DNA from: JASLDZ01 sp964244065
Lineage (GTDB): Bacteria > Pseudomonadota > Alphaproteobacteria > Caulobacterales > Caulobacteraceae
DNA length: 64,000 bases
NCBI GenBank assembly: GCA_964244065.1
Contig: CAXTHH010000002.1
Coordinates: 1-64,000 of the forward strand
Direction: 5' to 3'
The notes beneath the pieces were generated by a model. The model was not told the DNA's origin. It ran no database searches and worked only from the letters and a program-made list of their open reading frames with translations. Below, one piece after another: positions 37,924 through 48,151 of the stretch (position 1 is its first letter; each line of letters starts with the position of its first letter). The position numbers and the translations under genes are program-made.

Positions 37924-38589
37924 ATGTCCGCGCTCCGCGCTCCCCTGCTCGCGCCGTCGATCCTGTCGGCCGACTTCGCGCGCTTGGGCGAGGAGGTGCG
38001 CGCCATCGACGCCGCGGGCGCCGACTGGATCCACCTGGACGTGATGGACGGCCGCTTCGTGCCGAACATCACCTTCGGCCCGCCCGTCATCAAGGCGCTT
38101 CGCCCGCTCACCGCCAAGCCGTTCGACGTGCACCTGATGATCGAGGCGCCCGACGCCCTGCTGGAGGCCTTCCGCGACGCCGGCGCCGACCACATCCACG
38201 TGCATCCGGAAGCCGGGCCGCACCTCGACCGCACCTGCCGCCGCATCCGCGAGCTCGGCGCCAAGGCGGGCGTGGCGCTGAACCCCTCCACGCCGCCGCA
38301 GACGGTGGAGTTCATGCTCGACGACGTGGACCTGCTGCTGGTGATGAGCGTGAACCCGGGCTTCGGCGGCCAGAGCTTCCTCACCTCGCAGCTGAAGAAG
38401 ATCGCGCGGCTGCGGGCCATGGTGGACGCGCAGGGCCTGCCGGTGACGATCGAGATCGACGGCGGCGTCACGCCCGAGACCGCCCGGCTGTGCCGGGACG
38501 CGGGGGCGGACGCGCTGGTGGCCGGGAACGCCGCCTTCTCCGGCGGGGCGGCCCGCTACGCCGACAACCTGCGGGCGCTGAGGGGGTGA
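37924..38589 (+). CDS. rpe: Ribulose-phosphate 3-epimerase
   Basis: TIM-barrel enzyme of the pentose phosphate pathway interconverting ribulose 5-phosphate and xylulose 5-phosphate. The 221-residue product has APSILSADFARLG, the metal/catalytic HLDVMDGRFVPNITFGP, HLMIEAPD, MSVNPGFGGQSF, and EIDGGVTPETA. Normal length. The heparinase-family gene follows after 3 bases, forming an operon with it. Confidence 0.97.
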   Translation: MSALRAPLLAPSILSADFARLGEEVRAIDAAGADWIHLDVMDGRFVPNITFGPPVIKALRPLTAKPFDVHLMIEAPDALLEAFRDAGADHIHVHPEAGPHLDRTCRRIRELGAKAGVALNPSTPPQTVEFMLDDVDLLLVMSVNPGFGGQSFLTSQLKKIARLRAMVDAQGLPVTIEIDGGVTPETARLCRDAGADALVAGNAAFSGGAARYADNLRALRG

Positions 38590-38592
38590 GGC

Positions 38593-40311
38593 GTGGCCCC
38601 GCCCGACCGTGAGCGCGGCCCCTGGGCGCCGCTGCCGCTGCGGGTGGCGCTGGGCGCCCTGCGCGGCCGGGCGGCGCTGGAGTGGCGGGGGACCGGCCTC
38701 TACGCCCTGACCCTGGGCGGACCCCGGGCCACGGGCCTCGTCGCCCGCCCGCGCGAGCTGCGGCCGCCGCGCGAGGGGCTCGGGCCCGCCGTGCTGGCCG
38801 GCCGCTTCCCGCTCGCGGCGGCGGCGCTCGACGTCGGCCCCGGCGGCGACCCGTGGAACCGCGCCAGCCCCTCGCGCCGGCTGGCGGTGGAGCTGCACCG
38901 CTTCGCCTGGCTCGCCTCGCTGCTGGCTGAGGGGGAGGCGGGCGCCCGCGAAGGGTTGCGGCTGACGCTCGCCTGGCGGCGGCTGTTCGACCGGCCCAGC
39001 GCCTTCGCCTGGGGGGCGGAGACGCTGGAGCGCCGGGTGTTCAACTGGGCCTGCGGCCTGCCGGCGCTGGCCGACGCGGCGTCCGAGGCGGAGGGGGCGA
39101 CCCTGGCCGGGTCGCTCGCCCGCCAGGCGCGTCACCTGCTGCGCCTCGACCCCTCGCCGGCGCGGCGGGCGGAGCGGCTCACAGCGGTGGCGACGGCCGG
39201 GGCGGCCCTTCGCGGCGCGGCGGGCGCCCGGCTCCTGGCCGCGGCCCTGCGCCGGCTCGGCCCCGCCCTGGACGCGGCGGTGCTGGGCGACGGCGGCCTG
39301 CGCACCCGCTCGCCCGAGCAGGCGATGGAGCTGCAGTTCGACCTGATGACCCTGGACGACGTGCTGGTGCAGCGCGGGCGCGAAACGCCGGAGCCGGTCA
39401 GCCGCGCCCTGGACCGGCTGGGCGGCGCGGTGCGCTTCTTCGCCCTCCACGACGGCCGGCTCGCCCCGTTCCAGGGGGGCGGGCCCAGCGACCGCGCGCG
39501 CGTGGCGGCCGCCCTGGCCTATGGCGACGGGGCGGCGCGGCCCTACGACCACGCCCCCCACTCGGGCTACCATCGGCTGGAGGGCGCGGGGCTGCAGGTG
39601 ATGATCGACGCCGGGCGACCGGCCCCGGAGGGCTGGAGCGAGGCCGCCTGCGCCCAGCCGCTCGCCATGGTCGTGACCGCCGGGCGCGAGCGGCTGATCG
39701 CCGGCGCGGGCTGGACGCCGGACGCCGCCGCGCCCCAGGCGCTGCGCCTGGCCGCCGCCGCCTCAACCGCGACGCTCGGCGAGGGTTCGCCCGGCCGGCC
39801 GCTGACCGGGCTGGCGGCCCGGGCGCTCGGCCCACGCCTGCACGGCGGCCCGGGCGAGGTCTCCGCGCACCGGGAGGAGGACGGGCCCGGCGTGTGGCTG
39901 GAGCTGGCGCACGACGGCTGGGTCCCGTCCACCGGCTTCGTCCACGGCCGGCGCCTGTTCCTCGACGGCGCCGCGGGCGAGCTGCGGGGCGAGGACCGGT
40001 TCGCGCCGCTGCCGGGCGGCGCCCCGCCGCGGCCCGCCAGCTACGCCGTACATTTCCACCTGCCCCCCGAGGTGCGGGCCACCTTGGCGCGCGACGGCCG
40101 CAGCGTGCTCCTGCGCACCGCCGGCGACCGCGGCTGGTGGCTGCGCAACGACGCCGAGGAGGTGGCGCTGGAGCCGTCGGTTGCGATCGAGCGCGACGCC
40201 CCCCTCCCCACCCTGCAGGTGGTGCTCCGCGGAGAGGCGGCGCGCGACGGCGCCCGCGTGCGCTGGAAGCTGGCCCCCGTGCCGGCGCCCGGGGCCCGAG
40301 GGCGCGCGTGA
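38593..40311 (+). CDS. Heparinase II/III family protein
   Basis: Predicted polysaccharide lyase-like protein (572 residues) with an alpha-helical toroid N-terminal half and a C-terminal heparinase II/III beta-sandwich (conserved PSTGFVHGRRLFLD, LRGEDRF, YAVHFHLPPEV, GWWLRND). Alphaproteobacterial members usually lie next to core metabolic genes such as rpe or purH, and their polysaccharide is unknown. GTG start at 38593. Its stop overlaps the GTG start of the next gene (GTGA). Confidence 0.88.
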   Translation: MAPPDRERGPWAPLPLRVALGALRGRAALEWRGTGLYALTLGGPRATGLVARPRELRPPREGLGPAVLAGRFPLAAAALDVGPGGDPWNRASPSRRLAVELHRFAWLASLLAEGEAGAREGLRLTLAWRRLFDRPSAFAWGAETLERRVFNWACGLPALADAASEAEGATLAGSLARQARHLLRLDPSPARRAERLTAVATAGAALRGAAGARLLAAALRRLGPALDAAVLGDGGLRTRSPEQAMELQFDLMTLDDVLVQRGRETPEPVSRALDRLGGAVRFFALHDGRLAPFQGGGPSDRARVAAALAYGDGAARPYDHAPHSGYHRLEGAGLQVMIDAGRPAPEGWSEAACAQPLAMVVTAGRERLIAGAGWTPDAAAPQALRLAAAASTATLGEGSPGRPLTGLAARALGPRLHGGPGEVSAHREEDGPGVWLELAHDGWVPSTGFVHGRRLFLDGAAGELRGEDRFAPLPGGAPPRPASYAVHFHLPPEVRATLARDGRSVLLRTAGDRGWWLRNDAEEVALEPSVAIERDAPLPTLQVVLRGEAARDGARVRWKLAPVPAPGARGRA

Positions 40312-42152
40312 ACGCCGCCCAGCGCATCGGGCGGCTGAAGCCCTGGGCGGTGTACGCCCACGACCTCGCCTGGGCGGCGGCGGTCATGGCGGGCGTGCTG
40401 GCGGCCCGCTACCAGCTGGAGCGGAAGGCCGCGCCGGACGGCCTGGTGCTCCGCTCCACGCTCGTGTTCGTGGCGGTGTGCGCGGTGGTGTTCCCGCTGT
40501 TCCGCCTGCACCGGGGCATGTGGCGCTACACGGCGCTGAACGACGTCGCGCGCATCGCGGGCGCGGTGGCGACGGCGGTGGCCGCCTTCCTGCCCGTGCT
40601 GTTCCTGACCAACCGGCTGGAGGACTTCCCGCGCTCTGCGCCCCTGGTGACGGCGGCGCTGCTGCTGGCGGGGCTCGCCTTCGACCGGGCGGTGAGCCAG
40701 GCCTGGTTCCACGGCGACCTCGGCGCGGCGCTTCGTCCGGAGGACAGGAGCCGGGCCCCCGCCGTGCTGGTGGGCTCGCCGGGAGCTGCGGCCAGCTACC
40801 TCACCGCCCGCCGCCGGCGGCGCGACACCGAGCTGCGCATCGCCGGCATCGTCACCCCCGAGCCGGCGGAGGAGGGGCGCGCGATCCAGGGCGTGGAGCT
40901 GCTGGGCGACATGCGCCGCCTCGGCCCCATCCTCAAGGCGCTGGAGGCGGGGGCCGACCGCACGCCGCAGGTGATCGTCGCCGAGCCCCGCCCCGGCCGC
41001 GCCCTGATGGACGCGGTGGTGGCCGTGGCCGGCGAGGCGGGCGCCCGCATCAGCCGCGTCCGCGCGGAGGGCGGCTCGGCGGGCGAGTTCTCGCCGGTGG
41101 GCACGGCCGACCTGCTGGACCGTGCGCCCCGGGTGCTCGACGCGGCCCGCGCCCGCGACCTGATCGCCGGGCGGCGCGTGCTGGTCACCGGCGCGGGCGG
41201 CACCATCGGCGGGGAGCTGACGCGCCAGGCCCTGGCCCTCGGCCCCGCGCACCTGACGCTGGTGGATGCGAGCGAGTTCAACCTCTACGCCATGGAGCGC
41301 GAGCTGGCCGACGCCGGCGCGCCCGGCTGGTCGGTGGAGCTCGGCGACGTGCGCGACGGCGCCCGCATGGCCGCCCTGTTCGCCCGGGCCCGGCCCGAGG
41401 TGGTGCTGCACGCCGCCGCCCTGAAGCACGTGCCGCTGATGGAGCTGAACCCCACCGAGGCGGTGCGCACCAACCTCGGCGGCGCGCTGATCTGCGCGCG
41501 GCTGGCGCGGGACACGGCGGGCGTCTTCACCTTCATCTCCACCGACAAGGCGGTGAACCCCACCAACGTCATGGGCGCCACCAAGCGCGCGGCCGAGCAG
41601 GCGGTGCGGGCGGTGCTGGCGGGCTCGCCGTGCTGCGCGGCCGTGGTGCGCTTCGGCAACGTGCTCGGCTCCGCCGGGTCGGTGGTGCCCCTGTTCGAGC
41701 GGCAGATCGCCGAGGGCGGGCCGCTGACGATCACCCACCCCGACATGGTCCGCTTCTTCATGACGGTGGGCGAGGCGTCGTCGCTGGTGCTGCAGGCCAG
41801 CGCCCTGCCCGACGCGGGCGGCGTGCACGTGCTCGACATGGGCGAGCCCGTGCGGATCGAGGATCTCGCGCGGCAGATGATCCGCCTGCACGGGCTGCGC
41901 CCCGGCGTGGACATCGCCATCCGCCACACGGGCCTGCGCCCGGGCGAGAAGCTGTTCGAGGAGATCTTCTACGCCGCCGAGGAGGTGCGCCCGACGGAGG
42001 TGGACGGCGTGCTCTCCGCCGCGGACCCCACGCCCAGCTGGTCCGCCCTCTCCGGGCCGGTCGAGGCGCTGCTGGAGGCGGCGCGGGCGCAGGACGAGGC
42101 GCTGACGCTGGAGCGGCTGCAGGCCCTGGTGCCCCAGTTCAAGCGGGGGTGA
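40308..42152 (+). CDS. Membrane-bound nucleotide-sugar epimerase/dehydratase (CapD/WbpM-like)
   Basis: The 614-residue protein has four N-terminal membrane helices (about residues 15-125), a small Rossmann-like linker domain, and a C-terminal SDR domain with GAGGTIG at 295-301, the catalytic-type STDKAVNPTNVMGATK including Met422-x3-Lys426, and RPGEKLFEE. This is the layout of WbpM-like UDP-GlcNAc 4,6-dehydratases used in O-antigen, capsule or flagellin glycan synthesis. Met-x3-Lys in place of Tyr-x3-Lys is typical of the large group. GTG start at 40308, translationally coupled to the heparinase-family gene. Confidence 0.9.
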   Translation: MNAAQRIGRLKPWAVYAHDLAWAAAVMAGVLAARYQLERKAAPDGLVLRSTLVFVAVCAVVFPLFRLHRGMWRYTALNDVARIAGAVATAVAAFLPVLFLTNRLEDFPRSAPLVTAALLLAGLAFDRAVSQAWFHGDLGAALRPEDRSRAPAVLVGSPGAAASYLTARRRRRDTELRIAGIVTPEPAEEGRAIQGVELLGDMRRLGPILKALEAGADRTPQVIVAEPRPGRALMDAVVAVAGEAGARISRVRAEGGSAGEFSPVGTADLLDRAPRVLDAARARDLIAGRRVLVTGAGGTIGGELTRQALALGPAHLTLVDASEFNLYAMERELADAGAPGWSVELGDVRDGARMAALFARARPEVVLHAAALKHVPLMELNPTEAVRTNLGGALICARLARDTAGVFTFISTDKAVNPTNVMGATKRAAEQAVRAVLAGSPCCAAVVRFGNVLGSAGSVVPLFERQIAEGGPLTITHPDMVRFFMTVGEASSLVLQASALPDAGGVHVLDMGEPVRIEDLARQMIRLHGLRPGVDIAIRHTGLRPGEKLFEEIFYAAEEVRPTEVDGVLSAADPTPSWSALSGPVEALLEAARAQDEALTLERLQALVPQFKRG

Positions 42153-42207
42153 GCCTCAGGAAAGCTGGGATTGATACGCCCGGCCGTCGGGGGGCCTTTG
42201 GCGCACC

Positions 42208-42741
42208 ATGCCGTCCGCCCTCCGCCGCACCGCCCTCGCCGGCCTCCTCGCCCTCGTGGCCGCCCCCTCGGTCGTTTCGGCCGTGAGCGCCGCCCCCGCG
42301 CCGCACCTGTCGCTGGCCAGCTACGACAAGCTGCGCACGCCGCTGCCCTACCCCTACGACGAGAAGGCCGACGCGGGCCGGCAGGTGGAGGCGGCGCGGC
42401 AGCGCGCACGCAAGTCGGGCAAGCGCCTGCTCATCGACTTCGGCGGCAACTGGTGCCCCGACTGCCGGATCCTGGCCGGCACCATCGAGCAGACCGAGCT
42501 CAAGCCCTTCATCGATCGCCACTTCGAGTTCGTGGCCGTGGACATCGGCGGCAAGGACCGCGGCAAGAACCAGGACGTCGCCGCCCGCTACGACCTGAAG
42601 ATCCAGGGCGTGCCGGCGCTGGTGGTCGTCGATCCCAGGACGGACAAGGTGCTGAACCGCGACCAGGTCACCGCCCTCTCCGACGCCCGGCACATGAGCC
42701 CGCAAGGCCTGGCCGACTACGTGGCCCGCTGGGCGCGCTAG
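42208..42741 (+). CDS. Exported thioredoxin-family protein
   Basis: The 177-residue protein has a Sec signal peptide (about residues 1-28) and a thioredoxin fold of the thioredoxin_7 kind with redox motif Trp82-Cys83-Pro-Asp-Cys86 (GNWCPDC) and the cis-proline segment QGVPALVVVD. Likely a periplasmic thiol oxidoreductase or chaperone; target unknown. No clear ribosome binding site before the ATG. It follows the dehydratase gene by 55 bases. Confidence 0.9.
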   Translation: MPSALRRTALAGLLALVAAPSVVSAVSAAPAPHLSLASYDKLRTPLPYPYDEKADAGRQVEAARQRARKSGKRLLIDFGGNWCPDCRILAGTIEQTELKPFIDRHFEFVAVDIGGKDRGKNQDVAARYDLKIQGVPALVVVDPRTDKVLNRDQVTALSDARHMSPQGLADYVARWAR

Positions 42742-42750
42742 GCGTCCCAA

Positions 42751-42858
42751 CCTCCGTCGCCCTCGGGCTTGACCCAAGGGCCGAGCCGTCCGCGGCTCCA
42801 CGGCGCAGGTGGCGCATGACCGGCGCCCGGCCCGCGGATCAAGTCCGAGGGCGACGGT
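42751..42858. repeat. Dispersed palindromic repeat, copy 5
   Basis: Begins CTCCGTCGCCCTCGGGCTTG and ends GGATCAAGTCCGAGGGCGAC, with the shared centre GCATGACCGGCGCCCGG. It lies between the thioredoxin gene and acs, ending about 50 bases before the acs start. Confidence 0.85.
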
Positions 42859-42911
42859 GGGAAGGGCGCTCTCCGATACCGCCCGGCCTGAACCCGCGCT
42901 AGGCTCCCGCC

Positions 42912-44810
<1,899 letters not shown>

Positions 44811-44812
44811 TC

Positions 44813-44952
44813 CCTCTCCTGGAGGGAGAGGGAGGGGCCCGCGCCGCAGCGTGGGAGGGTGAGGGGACCGACCTCGCCGAGGTGGCTCCCGCCGGCGCGA
44901 GGTCGGCAAGGTCGGTCCCCTCACCCAACCCTCTCCCTCTGGGAGAGGGCTA
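44813..44952. repeat. Palindromic intergenic repeat (CTCTCCCTC...GAGGGAGAG type)
   Basis: Left end reads GGAGGGAGAGGGAGGGGCCC and later GGGTGAGGGGACCGACCT; right end reads AGGTCGGTCCCCTCACCC and CCCTCTCCCTCTGGGAGAGG. The arms are inverted copies, so the 140-base spacer between acs and the convergent DUF3072 gene is one large imperfect palindrome. Distinct in sequence from the CCGTCGCCCTCGGG family. Confidence 0.8.
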
Positions 44953-44960
44953 TCTGCGGC

Positions 44961-45212
44961 CTAGCCGCTCTGGCCGTGCACGTTCGCCTTCTCCTTCAGC
45001 GCGTCGATGCGCTTGCTGGCCTCGGCCTTGGTCAGCCCGTCGGAGTAGGCCTCCGGGTCGTGCGCCTGCTCGGACAGCGTCTTGAGGTAGCTCATCTGCG
45101 CGCCGGTCATGGGCTCGTCGCCGGTGACCCAGTCGTCCGGGTCCTTCTCGGCGTTGGACGGGGGGTGCGGGTCCTGCTTGACGTTGCGGGCGTCGATCTC
45201 GGGATCGGCCAT
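44961..45212 (-). CDS. DUF3072 domain protein
   Basis: Small soluble protein of 83 residues matching the DUF3072 pattern: DPDDWVTGDEPMTGAQMSYL followed by KTLSEQAHDP and LTKAEASKRIDALK. Function unknown; members are small acidic proteins found widely in Proteobacteria and Actinobacteria. The ATG at 45210-45212 has AGGAG 8 bases upstream. Divergent from the flavoprotein gene. Confidence 0.85.
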   Translation of the reverse strand: MADPEIDARNVKQDPHPPSNAEKDPDDWVTGDEPMTGAQMSYLKTLSEQAHDPEAYSDGLTKAEASKRIDALKEKANVHGQSG

Positions 45213-45271
45213 GGCGGTGCTCCTGGAGGGGATAGGTCGTTGCTGAAATGTTCTCCGGCGGGAGCGGTTGC

Positions 45272-46501
45272 ATGAGCGTGCCGCGCGTCGTCGTGGTCGG
45301 GGCCGGCGCGGCGGGGATCGCGGCGGGGCTGCATCTGCGCGAGGCGGGCGTCGAGGCCCTGATCCTGGAGGCGCGGGACCGTGTCGGCGGCCGGGCGCAC
45401 ACGGTCGTGTGCGAGGGCCTGCCGCTCGACCTCGGCTGCGGCTGGCTGCACCGGGGCGAGCGCAACGCCTGGGCCGATCTGTTCGCGCGCGACGGCGCAA
45501 CGCTCGACCGCACGCCCCCGCCCTGGGGCGGCCCGGCGCTCGACGCCAACTTCCCGCCCGCCGAGCAGGCCGACTTCCACCGGGCGTTCGGCGCGCTGGA
45601 GGACCGGCTGGCGGAGGCCGCCGAGCACGGGCCGGACCGCGCCGCCTCCGCGCTGCTGGCGCCCGGCGGGCGCTGGAACGCCCTGCTGAACGCCTTCTCC
45701 GCCGCCTACAACGGCGCCGCCTTCGACCGAATCTCCGTGCGCGACTACGCCGCCTTCGACGAGGGCGAGACCGACATTCGCGCGCCCAGAGGCTATGGCG
45801 CGGGGATCGCGCACGCGGCGCGCCACCTGCCCGTGCGCCTGAACGCCCCCGTGACGCGCATCGACCACGGGGGCCCGCGGGTGCGCGTGGAGCTGGCCGA
45901 CGGCGGCGCCGTGGAGGCGAAGGCGGCGATCGTCACCGTGCCCACCTCCCTGCTGGCGCGGGAGGCGGTGCGCTTCGACCCGCCCCTGCCGGAGAAGGCG
46001 GAGGCCGCCGCGGGCCTGCCGCTCGGCTGCGCGGGCAAGGTGTTCCTGCACCTGGACGGGGCCGAGCGCGACTTCGCTCCGGAGAGCCTGCTCTACGGCT
46101 CCACCACCTCCGAGCGGACGGCCAGCTTCCACATCCGCCCGTTCGGCCGCCCGGTGGTGGAGAGCTATTTCGGCGGCGACACGGCCGGCGAGCTGGAGGC
46201 GGCGGGGCCCGAGGCGGCGGCGGCGGCCTGCATCGGCTGGATGGCGGACGCTCTGGGCTCCGCGATCCGCCCGCGCCTGCGCCCCCTGGCGGCCACCGCC
46301 TGGAGCGTCGATCCGTGGTCGCGGGGCGCCTACAGCCACGCCCTGCCCGGCCGGGTCGCCGACCGCGACCGGCTGGCCGAGCCCGCGGGCCGGCTGTTCT
46401 TCGCGGGCGAGGCGTGCAGCCGGGGGGCGTACAGCTCGGCCCACGGCGCGTTCGAGACCGGGCGGGCGGCGGCCGAGGCGGCGGTCGCCAGCCTTCGCTG
46501 A
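45272..46501 (+). CDS. FAD-dependent amine oxidase-type oxidoreductase
   Basis: Flavoprotein of 409 residues with an N-terminal dinucleotide-binding GAGAAG (residues 10-15) and ILEARDRVGGRAHT, the signature of flavin monoamine oxidases. The C-terminal FAD motif LFFAGEACSRGAYSSAHGAFETG is also present. The substrate could be a polyamine, monoamine or other amine; a polyamine is attractive because decarboxylase and homospermidine synthase genes follow, but this is inference. I chose the ATG at 45272 (MSVPRVVVVG) with GCGGGAG upstream over 45248. Confidence 0.9.
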   Translation: MSVPRVVVVGAGAAGIAAGLHLREAGVEALILEARDRVGGRAHTVVCEGLPLDLGCGWLHRGERNAWADLFARDGATLDRTPPPWGGPALDANFPPAEQADFHRAFGALEDRLAEAAEHGPDRAASALLAPGGRWNALLNAFSAAYNGAAFDRISVRDYAAFDEGETDIRAPRGYGAGIAHAARHLPVRLNAPVTRIDHGGPRVRVELADGGAVEAKAAIVTVPTSLLAREAVRFDPPLPEKAEAAAGLPLGCAGKVFLHLDGAERDFAPESLLYGSTTSERTASFHIRPFGRPVVESYFGGDTAGELEAAGPEAAAAACIGWMADALGSAIRPRLRPLAATAWSVDPWSRGAYSHALPGRVADRDRLAEPAGRLFFAGEACSRGAYSSAHGAFETGRAAAEAAVASLR

Positions 46502-46554
46502 GGCCGTCGCGCAAGCCCTGGCCCCGCCTCGCGTCCGCACCCCCGGCCGCGACA

Positions 46555-46656
46555 ATGCGCGCCCTCCGAAAACCACCGCTTTACAGGGGGGACCCCCTCC
46601 CCTATTTGGCGCGTCCCGGCGGACCCGAGCCAACGGATTTCGATCCGTTCTGCTAA
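46555..46656 (+). other. Possible 33-codon leader ORF of the decarboxylase gene
   Basis: An ATG at 46555 opens a frame ending TAA at 46654-46656, 39 bases before the decarboxylase start. The peptide ends EPTDFDPFC and contains LYRGDPLPYL. A hairpin covers its last codons. No Shine-Dalgarno precedes the ATG, so translation is unproven. Leader peptides that sense ornithine are known before speF in gammaproteobacteria; similarity in role is a hypothesis only. Confidence 0.3.
46632..46649 (+). promoter_or_regulatory. Perfect hairpin in the decarboxylase leader
   Basis: AACGGAT-TTCG-ATCCGTT, a 7-bp stem with a TTCG loop, lies 47 bases before the decarboxylase start. A second small stem AGGGG-GGAC-CCCCT is at about 46585-46597. 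Alphaproteobacterial ornithine decarboxylase genes can carry a structured speF leader element; I could not match this one to it. Confidence 0.4.
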
Positions 46657-46695
46657 CGCCGGCTAGGTTCAACAATCAGCGGGAGGTTACGTGAA

Positions 46696-47952
46696 TTGGT
46701 CACGTACCATGCTCCCCTGGACCTGGTCCGCGTGCGGTCCCCTGAGCGTCCTGTCGCCCTCGTGCGACCTGGCGCGGTGGCCGTAGCGGCGACCTGGTTC
46801 CAGGACAATCTCAAGGCGGACGTCCTCTATGCGGTGAAGGCCAATCCTTCGCCCTGGGTGATCCACGCGCTCCACGAGGCCGGCGTGACCGGCTTCGACG
46901 TGGCCTCGATCCCCGAGATCGAGCTGGTGGCCGAGCATGCGCCCGGCGCCCGCATGGCCTTCATGCACCCGGTGAAGAGCCGGAGCGCCATCGCGCGGGC
47001 CTACCGCGAGTTCGGCGTGCGCACCTTCGCGCTCGACAGCCACGAGGAGCTCCAGAAGATCCTGGAGGTCACGGGCGGTGCGGCCGACCTGAACCTGATC
47101 GTGCGCATGGCGGTGTCGGCCGACGGGGCGCAGTACACGCTGAACGGCAAGTTCGGCGTGCCGCTCGACCAGGCGCCGGCGCTGCTGCTGGCCGCCCGCC
47201 GCGCCACCGCCGGCCTGATGGGCGTGAGCTTCCACGTGGGCAGCCAGTGCATGCGGCCGACCGCCTATCAGGCGGCCATGGCGCAGGTGTCGCGCGCCAT
47301 CACCCGCGCCGGCGTGTTCGTGGACGTGGTGGACGTGGGCGGGGGCTTCCCCTCGGTCTACCCGGGCATGACCCCGCCCGACATGGCCGAGTACGCCGCC
47401 GCCATCCACCGCGGCTTCGCCGAGATGCCCGTGCCCGAGACCTGCGAGCTGTGGTGCGAGCCCGGCCGCGCGCTGGTGGCCGAGGCCGCCTCGCTGCTGG
47501 TCAAGGTCGAGCTGAAGAAGGGTGATGCGCTGCACCTGAACGACGGCAGCTACGGCTCGCTGTTCGACGCCACCCACTTCAAGTGGCCGTTCCCGGTGAA
47601 GCTGGTGCGCGACGGCGAGGCGGGCGCCGAGCTGAAGCCGTTCCGCTTCTACGGCCCGACCTGCGACTCGATCGACCACATGCCGGGCCCGTACATGCTC
47701 CCGGCCGACATCGACGAGGGCGACTACATCGAGATCGGCATGACCGGCGCCTACGGCGTCGCCATGGCCACCCGCTTCAACGGCTACGGCGACACCGAGC
47801 TCGCCGAGGTCGCGGACGCGCCGATGGCCAGCATGTTCGGCCTCGCTCGCCGCTCGCTGGGCGCCCCGCGGGTGGAGGAGGAGGAGCGCCGCAAGGTGGT
47901 CCGCTTCAGCCGCCCCAAGGGCTCCGCAGGCCGCAAGAGCCGGCGGCGATAG
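46696..47952 (+). CDS. Type III PLP-dependent ornithine/lysine decarboxylase
   Basis: Fold-III decarboxylase of 418 residues making putrescine (or cadaverine). It has PLP lysine Lys48 in VLYAVKANP, HVGSQC, VVDVGGGFPSVYPG, the phosphate-binding EPGRALVAEA, and catalytic Cys323 in GPTCDSIDH, as in eukaryote-like ODCs. Start is TTG at 46696, with GGGAGG at 46681-46686 nine bases upstream; the nearby GTG at 46691 is out of frame. The following gene probably uses its product, putrescine. The tail is highly basic. Confidence 0.93.
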   Translation: MVTYHAPLDLVRVRSPERPVALVRPGAVAVAATWFQDNLKADVLYAVKANPSPWVIHALHEAGVTGFDVASIPEIELVAEHAPGARMAFMHPVKSRSAIARAYREFGVRTFALDSHEELQKILEVTGGAADLNLIVRMAVSADGAQYTLNGKFGVPLDQAPALLLAARRATAGLMGVSFHVGSQCMRPTAYQAAMAQVSRAITRAGVFVDVVDVGGGFPSVYPGMTPPDMAEYAAAIHRGFAEMPVPETCELWCEPGRALVAEAASLLVKVELKKGDALHLNDGSYGSLFDATHFKWPFPVKLVRDGEAGAELKPFRFYGPTCDSIDHMPGPYMLPADIDEGDYIEIGMTGAYGVAMATRFNGYGDTELAEVADAPMASMFGLARRSLGAPRVEEEERRKVVRFSRPKGSAGRKSRRR

Positions 47953-47954
47953 TC

Positions 47955-48110
47955 CGCTCTCCCGCTCGCGGGAGCGGGAGGGTGAGGGCGAAGTGGAAGC
48001 CACACGGCTGTCACCGTCCCGCCCTAACCCCGTCCTCGCATCCTCACCCTCCCACGCGCTGACGCGCGCGGGTCCCTCCCTCTCCCTGCCGGGGCGAGGG
48101 GTTCAACGCC
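47955..48110. repeat. Palindromic repeat between polyamine genes
   Basis: Starts with the hairpin CTCCCGCTCGCGGGAG and GGGAGGGTGAGG, and ends with CCTCACCCTCCCACGCGC and CCCTCTCCCTGCCGGGGCGA, so the arms are inverted. It fills most of the spacer between the decarboxylase and homospermidine synthase genes and would form a large hairpin if they are co-transcribed. Confidence 0.7.
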
Positions 48111-48151
48111 GTCGCGCTGTCCGGTGAACGACAGGCGCTGGAAGAGAACCG

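Noticed and set aside
37189..39573. 794-codon minus-strand frame
   Set aside because: Spans arfB, rpe and the heparinase gene in wrong frames; no recognisable protein.
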